Source: Alloboseaceae bacterium BT-24-1
GTDB lineage: Bacteria > Pseudomonadota > Alphaproteobacteria > Rhizobiales > Beijerinckiaceae
Assembly: GCA_025846845.1 (NCBI GenBank)
Contig: JAOYTL010000022.1
Location: 14,617-78,616 of the forward strand
Length of the DNA: 64,000 nt
Reading direction: 5' to 3'
How positions within the stretch are numbered: the first letter of the stretch is position 1; every line of letters begins with the position of its first letter. Below, one piece after another: positions 1-9,189 of this stretch. The position numbers and the translations under genes are program-made. The notes below the pieces were generated by a model. It saw nothing but the letters and a program-made list of their open reading frames with translations, was not told the origin of the DNA and did not search any database.

Positions 1-500
1 AGCCAGTGGCCGAAGACGAGCGAGCGTTCGGCGCCGATGAAACTCATCTCCTCGTCCGGCCCGCAGGAAACGAGGTCGAGCTGGCGGGCCGTCTCGCGAT
101 AGGAGTCGAGCACCCGCCCCAGCAGCTCCAGCTCTCGTTCGCGGGCCGTCTCGCCTGAACCGCTCGCGACACGGGCATAGGCCTCGCTCAGAAGATCGCC
201 GACCGCCCGCATCGGCGGCACACAGCGCCAGCGCGGCTCATGGAGATGGCGGATCCACAGCCGGCCGAACCGCTGCGCGCCGCACAAGGAGGGCGAGACG
301 ACCTCGGCACGGATCGCCATACGCTGGCTGGGCAGGCTCCATTCCACGCAAGGTGCGGCGGGCCCGTCCGCCAGGGCATGATGGACCCGGATGCCCGGAT
401 CGATCTCGCGCAGATAGCCATTGGCGAAGCTTTGAAAGGCGGCCGCTTCGGCGATCGCTTGGGACGATGCCGTCTCTCGTTCCCGCTCTTGGCTGCTCAT
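1..500 (-). CDS. IucA/IucC family siderophore synthetase, N-terminal part (cut by window edge)
   Basis: About 166 residues are visible before the reading frame runs off the left edge. The final visible residues, GAERSLVFGHW, match the hallmark of NRPS-independent siderophore synthetases (IucA/IucC, AlcC, RhbC/RhbF), where it is normally followed by a His-Pro-x-Pro-Lys-Ser segment that binds ATP. These cytoplasmic enzymes condense a carboxylic acid such as citrate or succinate with an amine or hydroxylamine. The start is the ATG at 498-500; upstream in-frame codons include no better ATG. It diverges from the siderophore importer genes to the right, which supports a role in making the siderophore that the importer takes up. 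The C-terminal part cannot be seen, so the subfamily is undetermined. Confidence 0.8.
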   Translation of the reverse strand, partial: MSSQERERETASSQAIAEAAAFQSFANGYLREIDPGIRVHHALADGPAAPCVEWSLPSQRMAIRAEVVSPSLCGAQRFGRLWIRHLHEPRWRCVPPMRAVGDLLSEAYARVASGSGETARERELELLGRVLDSYRETARQLDLVSCGPDEEMSFIGAERSLVFGHW

Positions 501-851
501 CGGCCGGCTTTCATTCCCGAACAAGGATGACGATCGATGAGGCTGCATAAGAGAGACACGACAGCATTGTAAAGAAAAAATATCATGGATCACTTAGTTT
601 TGATTTATTCCAAATATTTAATTCCAGTTAATCGGTATTTTTAGGTAGACACTCTCACATATGTGATGCTAAATTGCATTCGGTACTGGAATCTGTAGTT
701 ATTACAATTCTTGTAATATAAAATACGCGACATCATATATAACAATATAACCCAATTTATAAGAAATTTTACTCTCAACACGATAATTGGTAGATTAAAT
801 TCATTCTCATCGGCGGCGCGCGGAAATTGAAAATTTCCTGGAGTTTCTTGA
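501..851. promoter_or_regulatory. AT-rich divergent promoter region with a possible iron-responsive box
   Basis: This stretch separates the siderophore synthetase from the acetyltransferase and importer genes and is far more AT-rich than its surroundings. At 792-810 the minus strand reads ATGAGAATGAATTTAATCT, which resembles a Fur-type box made of TGAGAAT/GATAAT-like half sites. The flanking genes make iron control plausible, but alphaproteobacteria also use RirA and Irr, and the match is by eye only. No further coding sequence was seen here. Confidence 0.4.
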
Positions 852-1379
852 ATGACGGCATCGACTTCCGCTGCAGAAATCAAAATACGAGCAACCAGCA
901 GCGACGACGCAGCAGATATATTTGAAATTTACAAGCAACCTGCGTTCCGTTCAGGTACTCTCGCGCTTCCTTACGAGTCGTTCGAGGCGGTCAAGAAATG
1001 GCTCGAACCCTCGTCTCCCCGTGTCCTGAACCTCTCGGCCGAGCTGGATAACCGCGTTGTCGGCGCGGCTGCCTTGCGCCCGCACGTCGGGCGGCGCGCT
1101 CATGCGGCCGAATTCTGGATCGCCGTTCATGAGGACTTCAACGGCAGAGGCATCGGCTCTCGTCTTCTGGCGGCGATCATCGATACTGCCGACAACTGGC
1201 TCAATGTGACGCGGATCGAAATGACCGTCTTCACCGACAATGCCAGGGCGATCGCGCTATACGAGAAGTTCGGCTTCGAGATCGAGGGAACTCACAAGGC
1301 CGCCACCTTCCGGAACGGCGTATTCGCGGATGCCCATTGCATGGCGAGGCTCCACCCCTCTCTGCTGCATCGCTCCTGA
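852..1379 (+). CDS. YhhY/AaaT-like GNAT N-acetyltransferase
   Basis: The 175-residue protein is a single GNAT acetyltransferase domain that transfers an acyl group from acetyl-CoA to an amine. The acetyl-CoA loop is visible as GRGIGSRLL, near residues 97-105. The later segments DNWLNVTRIEMTVFTDNA and YEKFGFEIEGTHK are very close to those of E. coli YhhY (amino-acid N-acetyltransferase AaaT). The start follows a GGAG-like ribosome site. It lies between the siderophore synthetase and the importer. It could therefore acetylate a siderophore precursor, but the YhhY resemblance equally fits a stand-alone amino-acid acetylating or detoxifying enzyme. Confidence 0.8.
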   Translation: MTASTSAAEIKIRATSSDDAADIFEIYKQPAFRSGTLALPYESFEAVKKWLEPSSPRVLNLSAELDNRVVGAAALRPHVGRRAHAAEFWIAVHEDFNGRGIGSRLLAAIIDTADNWLNVTRIEMTVFTDNARAIALYEKFGFEIEGTHKAATFRNGVFADAHCMARLHPSLLHRS

Positions 1380-1479
1380 TGGCGCGTGCGGCCCGGTTGA
1401 TCTGGAGGCGCCAGGCCGCGATGCGAGGCAAGCGAGCCAATGCGGACTGACGCCGACAATGCTTCGTAGGAACCCCGCA

Positions 1480-2430
1480 ATGCCGCCGTTTCGCCATCCT
1501 GTTTCGTCGGTCACCCGACGCTTCGCCGCCGCGGCCCTTGCCCTCACGCTGCTGGCCGCTTCGCTTCCGAGCGCAGCCCGCGCCCAGGCCATCGAGGTCG
1601 AGCACGCCAAGGGCCGGACCGGCCTGCCGGGCGCCCCGAAGACCGTCGTGGTGTTCGACCTCGCCTCACTCGACGTCCTGGACACGCTCGGTGTGCAGGT
1701 CGCCGCCGTCCCGACCGGCCCCAAGCCCGACTATCTCGCCAAGTACCAGGACGCGAAATACCCCAAGGCCGGGACGCTCTGGGAACCCGACTACGAGGCC
1801 GTCAACGCGCTCGCGCCCGACCTCGTCATTGTCGGCATGCGCTCGGGCCCGAAATACGACACGGTCGCCAAGATCGCGCCGACGATCGACATGACCGTCG
1901 ATGCGGCGGATCTCATCGGCTCTGCGAAGCACCGCACCCTGACCCTCGCCCGCATCTTCGGCAAGGAGGCGGAGGCCGCGGAACGGATCGCGAAGCTCGA
2001 CGCCGCGGTCGAGGCGGTGCGCGCCCGAGGCGCCGCGGCCGGGACGGGCCTGATCGTGCTCACCACCGGCGGACGCGTCAGCGCATTCGGCTCCGGCTCG
2101 CGTTTCGGCGTCATCCACGACACCTTCGGCATCAGGCCCGCCGCTCGCGAAATCAAGGGCGGGCTGCACGGCCAGCCCATCTCCTTCGAGTTCATTCGAA
2201 AGGTGAACCCGGACTGGCTGTTCGTTCTCGACAGAGACGCCGCCATCGACACGCGCGGCCAGCCCGCAAAGCAGCTGCTCGACAACGAATTGGTGCGCGA
2301 GACCACGGCCTGGCGCAAGAATCAGGTCGTCTACCTTGATGCGGCGGCCTTTTACCTCGTCAATGGCGGCCTAACCGGCCTGCAGTCGATGGTGGACCAG
2401 TTCGGAGCGGCCGTCGGTGTCGCCCGCTGA
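1480..2430 (+). CDS. Ferric-siderophore ABC transporter substrate-binding protein (FatB/YclQ/CeuE type)
   Basis: This is a 316-residue periplasmic binding protein of the iron-siderophore (peripla_BP_2) family. A signal peptide of about 35 residues ends in an Ala-x-Ala motif before Gln-Ala-Ile. The mature part has the expected two lobes joined by a long helix; key stretches are VFDLASLDVLDTLG near the start, GRVSAFGSGSRFG in the middle and AAAFYLVNGGLTG near the end. The start at 1480 has an AGGAA ribosome site 7 bases upstream; an in-frame ATG at 1459 is the alternative. The stop overlaps the next gene, so the four importer genes form one operon. The ligand is probably the siderophore made by the neighbouring synthetase (inference). 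Confidence 0.9.
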   Translation: MPPFRHPVSSVTRRFAAAALALTLLAASLPSAARAQAIEVEHAKGRTGLPGAPKTVVVFDLASLDVLDTLGVQVAAVPTGPKPDYLAKYQDAKYPKAGTLWEPDYEAVNALAPDLVIVGMRSGPKYDTVAKIAPTIDMTVDAADLIGSAKHRTLTLARIFGKEAEAAERIAKLDAAVEAVRARGAAAGTGLIVLTTGGRVSAFGSGSRFGVIHDTFGIRPAAREIKGGLHGQPISFEFIRKVNPDWLFVLDRDAAIDTRGQPAKQLLDNELVRETTAWRKNQVVYLDAAAFYLVNGGLTGLQSMVDQFGAAVGVAR

Positions 2431-3400
2431 TTCGACCGCTGCATCGCGGTCGGGCAAGCCGTCAGCGATGTCGAGCGCAGCAGCGGTCAATGCAGCCGGC
2501 GCTGCGCTGCTCGCGCTCGCCACTGCGAGCATGCTCGTCGGGGTCGGCGATCTCTCCACCGAGATCCTGTTGGCGAGCCGGATCCCGCGCACGCTCGCAT
2601 TGCTTCTGGCCGGAGCTGGTCTGGCCGTCGCCGGCGTGCTGATGCAGCTCGTCGCCCAGAACCGCTTCGTCGAGCCTTCGACGGCCGGCACGGCTCAGTC
2701 GGCAAGCCTCGGCATGCTGGCCGTGACGATCCTCGCGCCCGATGCCCCGGTCGTGGTCAAGATGCTGTGCGCCGCGATCGCGGCGCTGGTGGGGACCCTC
2801 CTGTTCCTGCGTGTGCTGAAGGCGATCCCGTTGCGCTCGACGCTCACGGTCCCGCTGGTCGGCATCGTCCTCGGCGGCATCATTTGGGCAGCCGCGACCT
2901 TCCTCGCCTACCGCTACGACCTCATGCAGATGCTGGCGAGCTGGAGCACGGGCGACTTCTCCACCGTGCTGCGCGGACGCTACGAAGTGCTCTGGATCGC
3001 ACTGGCACTCACGATCGTGGCCTATGTCGCGGCCGATCGCTTCACCATTGCCGGCCTCGGCCGTGACAGCGCCGTCGGTCTCGGCCTCGACTACCGCCGA
3101 GTGGTCGGCCTGGCGCTGACCATCGTCGCGCTGGTCACCGCCGCGACCGTCGTCACCGTCGGCACGATTCCCTTCCTCGGCCTGGTTGCCCCCAACATCG
3201 TCAGCCTCATCGTCGGCGACAACCTGCGCCGCTCGCTGCCGCTCGTCGCAGGGCTCGGCGCCGGGCTGATGCTCGCCTGCGACCTCCTGGGGCGCCTGGT
3301 GCCCTACCCGTTCGAAATCCCCGTCGGCACCGTGATGGGCGTGGCCGGCGGGGGCCTGTTCCTCTACCTGCTGCTGCGCCGGGATGCCCGCCTTGGCTAA
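2417..3400 (+). CDS. Iron-siderophore ABC transporter permease 1 (FecCD family)
   Basis: This 327-residue inner-membrane permease of the FecCD family has many hydrophobic segments and the family signatures RIPRTLALLLAGAGLAVAG near the start and GTIPFLGLVAPNIV near residue 250. The latter contains the cytoplasmic Gly loop that contacts the ATPase. It resembles FatD/YclN. The start chosen is a GTG that overlaps the end of the binding-protein gene by 14 bases; an internal ATG at 2468 would remove a poorly conserved leader. It should pair with the next permease as a heterodimer. Confidence 0.9.
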   Translation: MSPADSTAASRSGKPSAMSSAAAVNAAGAALLALATASMLVGVGDLSTEILLASRIPRTLALLLAGAGLAVAGVLMQLVAQNRFVEPSTAGTAQSASLGMLAVTILAPDAPVVVKMLCAAIAALVGTLLFLRVLKAIPLRSTLTVPLVGIVLGGIIWAAATFLAYRYDLMQMLASWSTGDFSTVLRGRYEVLWIALALTIVAYVAADRFTIAGLGRDSAVGLGLDYRRVVGLALTIVALVTAATVVTVGTIPFLGLVAPNIVSLIVGDNLRRSLPLVAGLGAGLMLACDLLGRLVPYPFEIPVGTVMGVAGGGLFLYLLLRRDARLG

Positions 3401-4376
3401 TGTCGCCCTCATGCGCCTGACGGCCCGGCCCGGCCTAGCCCTGATCGTGGGGCTCCTCGCTTTGCTCGCCGCGGCAATCGCGACCGCGTTCCTGACGATC
3501 GGCGCGCGCGGCCGCTGGGATTTCGTGCTCGCCTTCCGCGGCACGAAACTCGCAGCGATGGTGCTCGTCGGCGTCGCTGTCGCGACGGCGGCGGTGCTGT
3601 TCCAGACCATCGCGAGAAATCGGATCTTGACGCCGTCGATCATGGGGTTCGACGCGCTGTACGGCCTCATCCAGACCGGCACGGTCTTCTTGCTGGGCGC
3701 GCGTGGCCTCGGCTTCGGCGATCCGCGCCTGGCTTTCGCGGTCGAGGCGGGAACGATGATCGTCTTCGCGCTGCTGCTCTATGGCTGGCTGCTCGCGGAC
3801 GGGCGACGCAGCCTGCACCTGATGCTGCTGGTCGGCGTGGTGCTCGGGGCGATCTTCCGCAGCCTCGCGAGCTTCATGGGGCGCATGATCGACCCGGCCG
3901 AATTCGTGGTCCTGCAGCAGCGCCTGTTCGCGAACTTCAACGCCGTGCGCAGCGATCTGCTCCTACCCACCTGCCTCGCTGTCGGCGCGGTGCTGCTGGT
4001 GGTCGCGCGGCTGCTGCCGCGCCTCGATGTACTGCTGCTCGGCCGCGAGGCGGCGATCGGACTCGGCGTCGATCACCGCCGGAACGTATTCTTGGTGATC
4101 GTGCTGGTCTCGATCCTGGTTTCGGTGTCCACCGCCCTCGTTGGACCGGTGACGTTCCTCGGGCTTCTGGTCGCCAACCTGGCCTATATGCTCTTGCCGA
4201 GCTACCGACACGTCCATGTGCTGCCGGCGGCGGCACTTCTGGCGGTGGTCGCGCTCGTCGGCGGCCAGCTCGCGCTGGAGCGCCTGTTTGCACTCGACGC
4301 CGTCCTGCCGGTCGTGATCGAGTTCGTCGGCGGCATCGTATTGATCGCGCTGCTCGTCCGAACGGGGCGGCGATAA
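3384..4376 (+). CDS. Iron-siderophore ABC transporter permease 2 (FecCD family)
   Basis: This is a second FecCD-type permease of 330 residues, resembling FatC/YclO. Family segments include GTKLAAMVLVGVAVATAAVL near residues 52-72 and GPVTFLGLLVANLAYML near residue 255. It overlaps the previous permease gene by 17 bases (ATG at 3384; an in-frame ATG at 3411 is also possible). Two different permease genes in tandem are normal for the FatCD/YclNO class. It is an integral inner-membrane protein of the ferric-siderophore importer. Confidence 0.9.
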   Translation: MPALANVALMRLTARPGLALIVGLLALLAAAIATAFLTIGARGRWDFVLAFRGTKLAAMVLVGVAVATAAVLFQTIARNRILTPSIMGFDALYGLIQTGTVFLLGARGLGFGDPRLAFAVEAGTMIVFALLLYGWLLADGRRSLHLMLLVGVVLGAIFRSLASFMGRMIDPAEFVVLQQRLFANFNAVRSDLLLPTCLAVGAVLLVVARLLPRLDVLLLGREAAIGLGVDHRRNVFLVIVLVSILVSVSTALVGPVTFLGLLVANLAYMLLPSYRHVHVLPAAALLAVVALVGGQLALERLFALDAVLPVVIEFVGGIVLIALLVRTGRR

Positions 4377-4395
4377 GATTGGGGCGAGGCTCAGC

Positions 4396-5154
4396 ATGAT
4401 CGAGACGCAGGAACTGACACGCCGCTACGACAAGGCGGCGGTCGTCGACGCAGTCAGTCTGCAGCTACCGGAGCAGGCCTTCACCGCCATCATCGGCGCC
4501 AACGGGGCGGGCAAGTCGACCTTCCTCGCCATGGTGAGCCGCCTGATGCCGGCGAGCGCCGGGCGCGCCTTCGTCGACGGCCTCGACGTGGCTACGACCT
4601 CCGGCGACGTACTGGCGCGCCGCCTCGCCATCCTGCGCCAGGACAGCGCTGTCACGGCCCGCGTCACGGTGCGCGATCTGGTCGCCTTCGGTCGCTATCC
4701 GCATTCCAGGGGGCGACTGACCGCCGAAGACCGGGCGCAAATCGAGGACGCGCTGGACTTCCTCGAGCTCGCGCCGCTCGCCGACCGCTTCCTCGACGAG
4801 ATCTCCGGCGGCCAGCGCCAGCGCGCCTTCGTGGCGATGGTCCTCGCCCAGGACACCGATCACCTGCTGCTCGACGAGCCGCTCAACAATCTCGACATGC
4901 GCCACGCCGCCGGGATGATGAAGCTGCTCCGCCGTGCCGTCGACGAGCGGGGCCGAACGGTCGTCGCGGTCTTGCACGACATCAATTTCGCCTCCTGCTA
5001 CGCCGACCACATCGTCGCGATGCGCGACGGGCGCGTCATCGCCGAAGGACCGCCGGAGGTGATCGTGACACCATCGGTGCTGGAGGCGGTCTATGGCATC
5101 GCGATGGAGGTGGTGTCCGTGCGCGGCTATCGCTCGGTCCACTATTATCGCTGA
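4396..5154 (+). CDS. Iron-siderophore ABC transporter ATP-binding protein
   Basis: This 252-residue ABC ATPase energises the importer encoded just upstream. Walker A is GANGAGKST (residues 34-42), the signature is SGGQRQR, Walker B is LLLDEPLNNLD, and the switch His lies in VLHDINFASCYADH. The size and the VVDAVSLQLPEQAFTAIIG start match FecE/FhuC/YclP proteins. It begins 19 bases after the second permease, completing the operon. Confidence 0.92.
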   Translation: MIETQELTRRYDKAAVVDAVSLQLPEQAFTAIIGANGAGKSTFLAMVSRLMPASAGRAFVDGLDVATTSGDVLARRLAILRQDSAVTARVTVRDLVAFGRYPHSRGRLTAEDRAQIEDALDFLELAPLADRFLDEISGGQRQRAFVAMVLAQDTDHLLLDEPLNNLDMRHAAGMMKLLRRAVDERGRTVVAVLHDINFASCYADHIVAMRDGRVIAEGPPEVIVTPSVLEAVYGIAMEVVSVRGYRSVHYYR

Positions 5155-5499
5155 TCCCCTGACCGAGTTGGCTGAAGCGGATCGCGGGCAACAAACGATT
5201 CCGCACATTCAACATATTGAAATATTAATTCGTATAACCGCGTCACTGTGAAGCAGTTAATCTTGCCAAGAGATAAGAGACGCTTGATACTAAGTCTATC
5301 GTTAGAACAGTTATAATTAAAATATTCGGACTTGATCTTTAAATCATTTGCCTAAATCTTGTTCAGGTGATTCAATAGACTCGATCGTTACTGAATCATT
5401 CCGTAAGAGCGGAGATCGGTCGCGTTCGCAGTCTCAGTTGGACAAGGAGCGGGAGCGCGCAGGACGCGTGCTCCTTCGGGCAGATGAAAGGTGCAGATC
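5155..5499. promoter_or_regulatory. AT-rich leader region of the TonB-dependent receptor gene
   Basis: About 340 bases separate the ATPase gene from the receptor gene. The stretch 5200-5400 is markedly AT-rich and likely holds an iron-regulated promoter. I could not identify one specific Fur, RirA or Irr box with confidence, and no coding sequence is evident. Confidence 0.35.
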
Positions 5500-7779
5500 A
5501 TGTCGGGGCGGGGGTTTGGGTTGGCGGGCAGCGGTCTGGCCGGGTCGGCACTCGTCGGAATGTCGCTGCTTGCGATGGTTCCGGCCGCGGCGGAGGGCGA
5601 TGAGACGCGCCGCAGGCAGCCGGCCGGCAGTCACGCCTACGCCCAGCTCCGCCCGGCGCCGTCCGGCACGGTGACGCTCGACGAGGTGGTGGTCGAGGGG
5701 CCGCGCTCGGCCGGCCTGCCGCCGGCCACCGGCACGGTCGGGCAGCCGCCGGCTCCTTATGCAGGCGGGCAGGTCGGATCGGGAGCCCGGCTCGGCATCC
5801 TTGGAAACCGGTCCTTTCTCACGACGCCCTTCAACATCACAGGCTATACGGCGAAGCTGATCGAGGATCAGCAGGCCCGATCGGTCGCCGATGTCGTGCA
5901 GAACGATCCGTCGGTGCGCAACGACGCCCCCGCCTTCAGCGAGCGCGATTCCTACTTCATCCGCGGCTTTTCGGTCGTCAATCTCGACACCGCGTTCGAC
6001 GGCCTGTTCTACATCGCCAACCCGCGGCGCAGCTTCATCGAGGGCATCGAGCGCGTCGAGATCTTGAAGGGTCCGACCGCACTCCTCAACGGCGGGACGG
6101 GTCGGATTGGCGGTACGATCAACCTGATCCCCAAGCGGGCCGGCAACGAGCCCCTGACGCGCGTCACGACCACCTATCTCAGCGATTCGCAGCTGTGGAC
6201 GCATCTCGATCTCGGCCGCCGCTTCGGGCCGAACAAGGAGTGGGGCATCCGCTTCAACGGCTCCTATCGCCAGGGCGACACGGCGCTCGACAAGAACGAG
6301 ATCGAGGTCGGCGTCGCCGCGCTCGGCCTGGATTACCGGACCGACCGCTTCCGCGCCTCGATCGACCTCAGCCATTCGACCCAGAACATCACCGCGCCGA
6401 CATCGCTGTTCAATGCGGTAGCGCCCAACATCGCCATTCCGCGGACACCGAACGGCCGCATCAATACGGCGAGCCCGCTGGAATACATCGATAGCCGACA
6501 CAACATGGCCGCGGGACGCGTCGAGTACGACATCCTGCCCGATACGACGATCTACGCCGCTGGTGGCGCCAGCCGGTACAACGAGGACTTCCTGACCTCG
6601 TCCTACCGGATCACGAGCCCGACCGGCCAGGCGACGAACACGCTGGCGATCCAGCCGCAGGAGATCCAAGGCTATACCGGTGAGGTCGGGGTCCGCTCGC
6701 GGTTCCGGACTGGCTTCATCGGCCATGAGCTCACCATCGCCGCCACCGCGGCGATGAACGAGAACTACCGGGGCGGGTTCAACGCGATCGCGCTGCCGAG
6801 CTTCACGACCAATATCTACAACCCCGTCCACCTGCCGCAGAACTCGGTGGCGACGATCCGCTTCCCCCGCTCCGGGGGGCGGCCGCTGTTTACCGATCTC
6901 GACACCCGCAGCATCGCGGTCAGCGATACCCTCTCCATCGCCGGCGATCGTGTCCAGCTGACGCTCGGTGGCCGCTACCAGAGCATTGTTCAGAAGGGCT
7001 ACGACACGCGTCCGCTCCCGAGCCAGGGAACGGTCACCTCCCGCTATGACGACGGCCGGTTCAGCCCGGCGGTCGGTGTCGTGGTGCGCCCGATCGACAA
7101 GCTTTCGATCTACGGCAACTATGTCGAGGCTCTGGAGGTCGGGCCGACGGCGCCGGCGACCGCGATCAATTCCGGCGAAATCTTCGCCCCCGTCGTCAGC
7201 AAGCAGATGGAAATCGGCGCAAAATACGATTTCGGCGCTTTCGCGATGACGGCCTCGCTGTTCGAGATCCGGCAGCCGAACGCCTTCACCGATCCGACGA
7301 CGAACCGCTTTTCCGTCAGCGGCCTCCAGGTCAATCGTGGCGTCGAGTTCACCATCTTCGGTGAACCGATCGAGGGTGTCAGGCTGCTCGGCGGCGTCAC
7401 CTTCCTCGACGCGGAGCTGGACAAGACGCTGGGCGGCCGCTTCAACGGCAATACGGTGCCCGGCGTAGCGAAGACGGCGATCAATCTCTACGGCGAGTAC
7501 GATATGCCCTGGCTCGCCCGCGGCCTGACGCTCACCGGCCGCATGGTCTATACCGGCGCCACCTTCTACGATCAGGCGAACACCCAGAAGGTGCCCGACT
7601 GGACGCGCTTCGACCTCGGCCTGCGCTACGCCTTCACCGGCCCCCTGGGCAAGCCCGTGGTGCTCAGGGCCAATATTGAGAACCTGTTCGACAAGGCCTA
7701 TTGGGCCTCCTCCGCACGCGGCTGGCTGGCCGCCGGAGCGCCCCGCACCTTCGTGGTCTCGGCCCAGGTCGATTTCTGA
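5500..7779 (+). CDS. TonB-dependent ferric-siderophore outer-membrane receptor
   Basis: The 759-residue protein has a signal peptide, a TonB-box-like stretch LDEVVVEG near residues 60-66, and a plug domain that includes RSVADVVQNDPSVRND and the conserved VEILKGPTALLNG and GGTINLIPKR segments. A long beta-barrel follows and ends in a C-terminal phenylalanine (VSAQVDF), as needed for outer-membrane assembly. It resembles hydroxamate-type receptors (FhuE/FoxA/BfrZ class) and should import the loaded siderophore into the periplasm using TonB energy. The ATG at 5500 has an AAAGG site 9 bases upstream and is preferred to the GTG at 5491. Together with the importer it forms a full uptake route. Confidence 0.93.
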   Translation: MSGRGFGLAGSGLAGSALVGMSLLAMVPAAAEGDETRRRQPAGSHAYAQLRPAPSGTVTLDEVVVEGPRSAGLPPATGTVGQPPAPYAGGQVGSGARLGILGNRSFLTTPFNITGYTAKLIEDQQARSVADVVQNDPSVRNDAPAFSERDSYFIRGFSVVNLDTAFDGLFYIANPRRSFIEGIERVEILKGPTALLNGGTGRIGGTINLIPKRAGNEPLTRVTTTYLSDSQLWTHLDLGRRFGPNKEWGIRFNGSYRQGDTALDKNEIEVGVAALGLDYRTDRFRASIDLSHSTQNITAPTSLFNAVAPNIAIPRTPNGRINTASPLEYIDSRHNMAAGRVEYDILPDTTIYAAGGASRYNEDFLTSSYRITSPTGQATNTLAIQPQEIQGYTGEVGVRSRFRTGFIGHELTIAATAAMNENYRGGFNAIALPSFTTNIYNPVHLPQNSVATIRFPRSGGRPLFTDLDTRSIAVSDTLSIAGDRVQLTLGGRYQSIVQKGYDTRPLPSQGTVTSRYDDGRFSPAVGVVVRPIDKLSIYGNYVEALEVGPTAPATAINSGEIFAPVVSKQMEIGAKYDFGAFAMTASLFEIRQPNAFTDPTTNRFSVSGLQVNRGVEFTIFGEPIEGVRLLGGVTFLDAELDKTLGGRFNGNTVPGVAKTAINLYGEYDMPWLARGLTLTGRMVYTGATFYDQANTQKVPDWTRFDLGLRYAFTGPLGKPVVLRANIENLFDKAYWASSARGWLAAGAPRTFVVSAQVDF

Positions 7780-7802
7780 CCGAGCGTAATGGAGACCGTC
7801 TC

Positions 7803-8087
7803 ATGCCGAGAACACGCGCCGTCGTCGGCACAGCACATGCAAGCCGGTATCTACAGCAGCTGTGCAAGCACTGGGCTCACCGCTTTCCCACCGAGTTCGA
7901 CCCCGATGCCGGACGGATCGCGCTTCCCCTTGGGGAAACGCGCCTCGGTGCGAACGCCGAGGCGCTTTCAATCGACCTCGTCGCTGACGACGCGACCAAG
8001 CTGTTAGGTCTCAGAGACGTCGTCGTACGGCACGTCGAACGGTTCGCTTTCCGCGAAAATCTCCGCTTCGACTGGAATGACCAATAA
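7803..8087 (+). CDS. DUF2218 domain protein
   Basis: This is a small soluble protein of 94 residues matching the DUF2218 family. Conserved stretches are ASRYLQQLCKHWAHRFPTEF, GRIALPLGETRL and VVVRHVERFAFRENLRFDW. The family has no established biochemical activity, but its members are often found next to siderophore receptors and importers, as here. A GGAGA ribosome site lies 8 bases before the ATG, and the gene starts 23 bases after the receptor gene, so it is probably co-transcribed. A role in iron handling is inference from context only. Confidence 0.85.
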   Translation: MPRTRAVVGTAHASRYLQQLCKHWAHRFPTEFDPDAGRIALPLGETRLGANAEALSIDLVADDATKLLGLRDVVVRHVERFAFRENLRFDWNDQ

Positions 8088-8476
8088 GCTTCTTGACGTC
8101 CAGGAGCTGGCTCATCGGCCATGCCCGCGGCTCGGCAAGCGACCAGAACCTCGCCCTACAGCGGGGCCCCCTTGGCGCGGGCCGGCTGCGTCCGCATCTT
8201 CGAAGAAAAGACGCCCCCCGGAGCAAAGCGCGGCCGGCCCCAGCTGGCGCTGGAGCCCATACCGAAAACCGTGAGAAGAAAGCCTCCAGCGTGAATTGCA
8301 ATCACTAGCCAAGCCTTCGACCGGCAATACCAGGTCTCTTCCGGTCTTTGGCCGTATCGTTCATCGCCTCGTCAAGACCCTGATCGCTTTGAGGTTGTGA
8401 CGCATGATCGGGCGCGCTGGCATGTCCCGGACAACGACCCTGAAACCGGCCCGAGCGAAGGTGGAGGTAATGGCGC
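8088..8476. other. Intergenic stretch with no recognised feature
   Basis: These 389 bases are GC-rich and contain only short open frames that look like chance. I found no domain, RNA gene or clear repeat. It separates the iron cluster from a convergent small lipoprotein gene. Confidence 0.4.
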
Positions 8477-8740
8477 TCAGCATTCGTAGTGGTAGCGGCG
8501 GCCCCAATCGTCGCGACCGACGCAGATCGAGCTGGGCGCCGTCGCGCTGCCGATGATCGCGCCGCCCGCGCCTCCGATCGCAGCGCCTGCGAGCGCACCG
8601 CCGGCCTGGCCGGTCGCAAGTCCGCCGAGGAGAGCGCCCGCACCGGCGCCAAGCAGAGCGCCTCCGGTCGCCCTTTCCTCGCGCGGGGTGCAGGCGCCGA
8701 GCGCGGCCGAGACCGCGACAAGAATGACAACTTTCTTCAT
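8477..8740 (-). CDS. Small glycine-zipper lipoprotein
   Basis: The 87-residue protein begins with a lipoprotein signal, MKKVVILVAVSAALGAC, with Cys17 in the lipobox. Repeated Gly/Ala-rich stretches follow (GALLGAGAGALLGGL, GGALAGAAIGGAGGAIIG) typical of glycine-zipper segments that insert in or span a membrane. A short tail carries two Cys residues (ICVGRDDWGRRYHYEC). Such proteins are common and mostly unstudied in Hyphomicrobiales. It is probably anchored to the outer membrane; no specific function is known. Confidence 0.8.
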   Translation of the reverse strand: MKKVVILVAVSAALGACTPREERATGGALLGAGAGALLGGLATGQAGGALAGAAIGGAGGAIIGSATAPSSICVGRDDWGRRYHYEC

Positions 8741-9189
8741 GCAAGCTCCGTTGACCTTACTGACCTCAAAACCAATTCACCGCGTGTGGTGCAAACAACC
8801 CTAGTGCCGTGAAGCTGGGGCCGCTCGCAGCGCAGCTCCCCCCCGGCAGCAGCACCATCCTGGTGATGATCGTTGCCGATGCGAGCACGATGCCGATCTC
8901 GAATGCGGTCTTCGCTCCCACAGACGGTTTCGTGACGTCGCAGCGGAAGCTCGCGTCGGTTCATTACCGCAAACTGACGCACGTCAACGGTAGCCAGCCG
9001 CTCCATTCACCAACATGGCGAGTCGTATTTCTGCGGCAAACCCGGCTCTCTTAAGCGGCGCGCCGTACTCGTCGTTCTAGAAGCAATCTTTTGTCAGGCA
9101 GCGATCCAGCCGTGGGGATTGTAGGGTGGTCCGCGTTTTGGTGCGTCCCTCAGAACACGATTGCACTGCACGAACGCGGCCCCATAGCT
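8741..9189. other. Intergenic stretch, nothing recognised
   Basis: Apart from the presumed promoter of the minus-strand lipoprotein gene near 8741-8800, I see no gene or structured element in these 449 bases. Short frames here lack any recognisable protein. Confidence 0.35.

Noticed and set aside
2462..3682. Long open frame of 406 codons on the minus strand across the two permease genes
   Set aside because: It is a mirror of two strongly conserved FecCD permeases; its peptide is rich in His, Asp, Gln and Arg in the way of antisense frames in GC-rich genes and matches no family.
5434..6831. 465-codon minus-strand frame across the TonB receptor gene
   Set aside because: Antisense shadow of a clear receptor; composition dominated by Arg, Ala, Asp and no domain.
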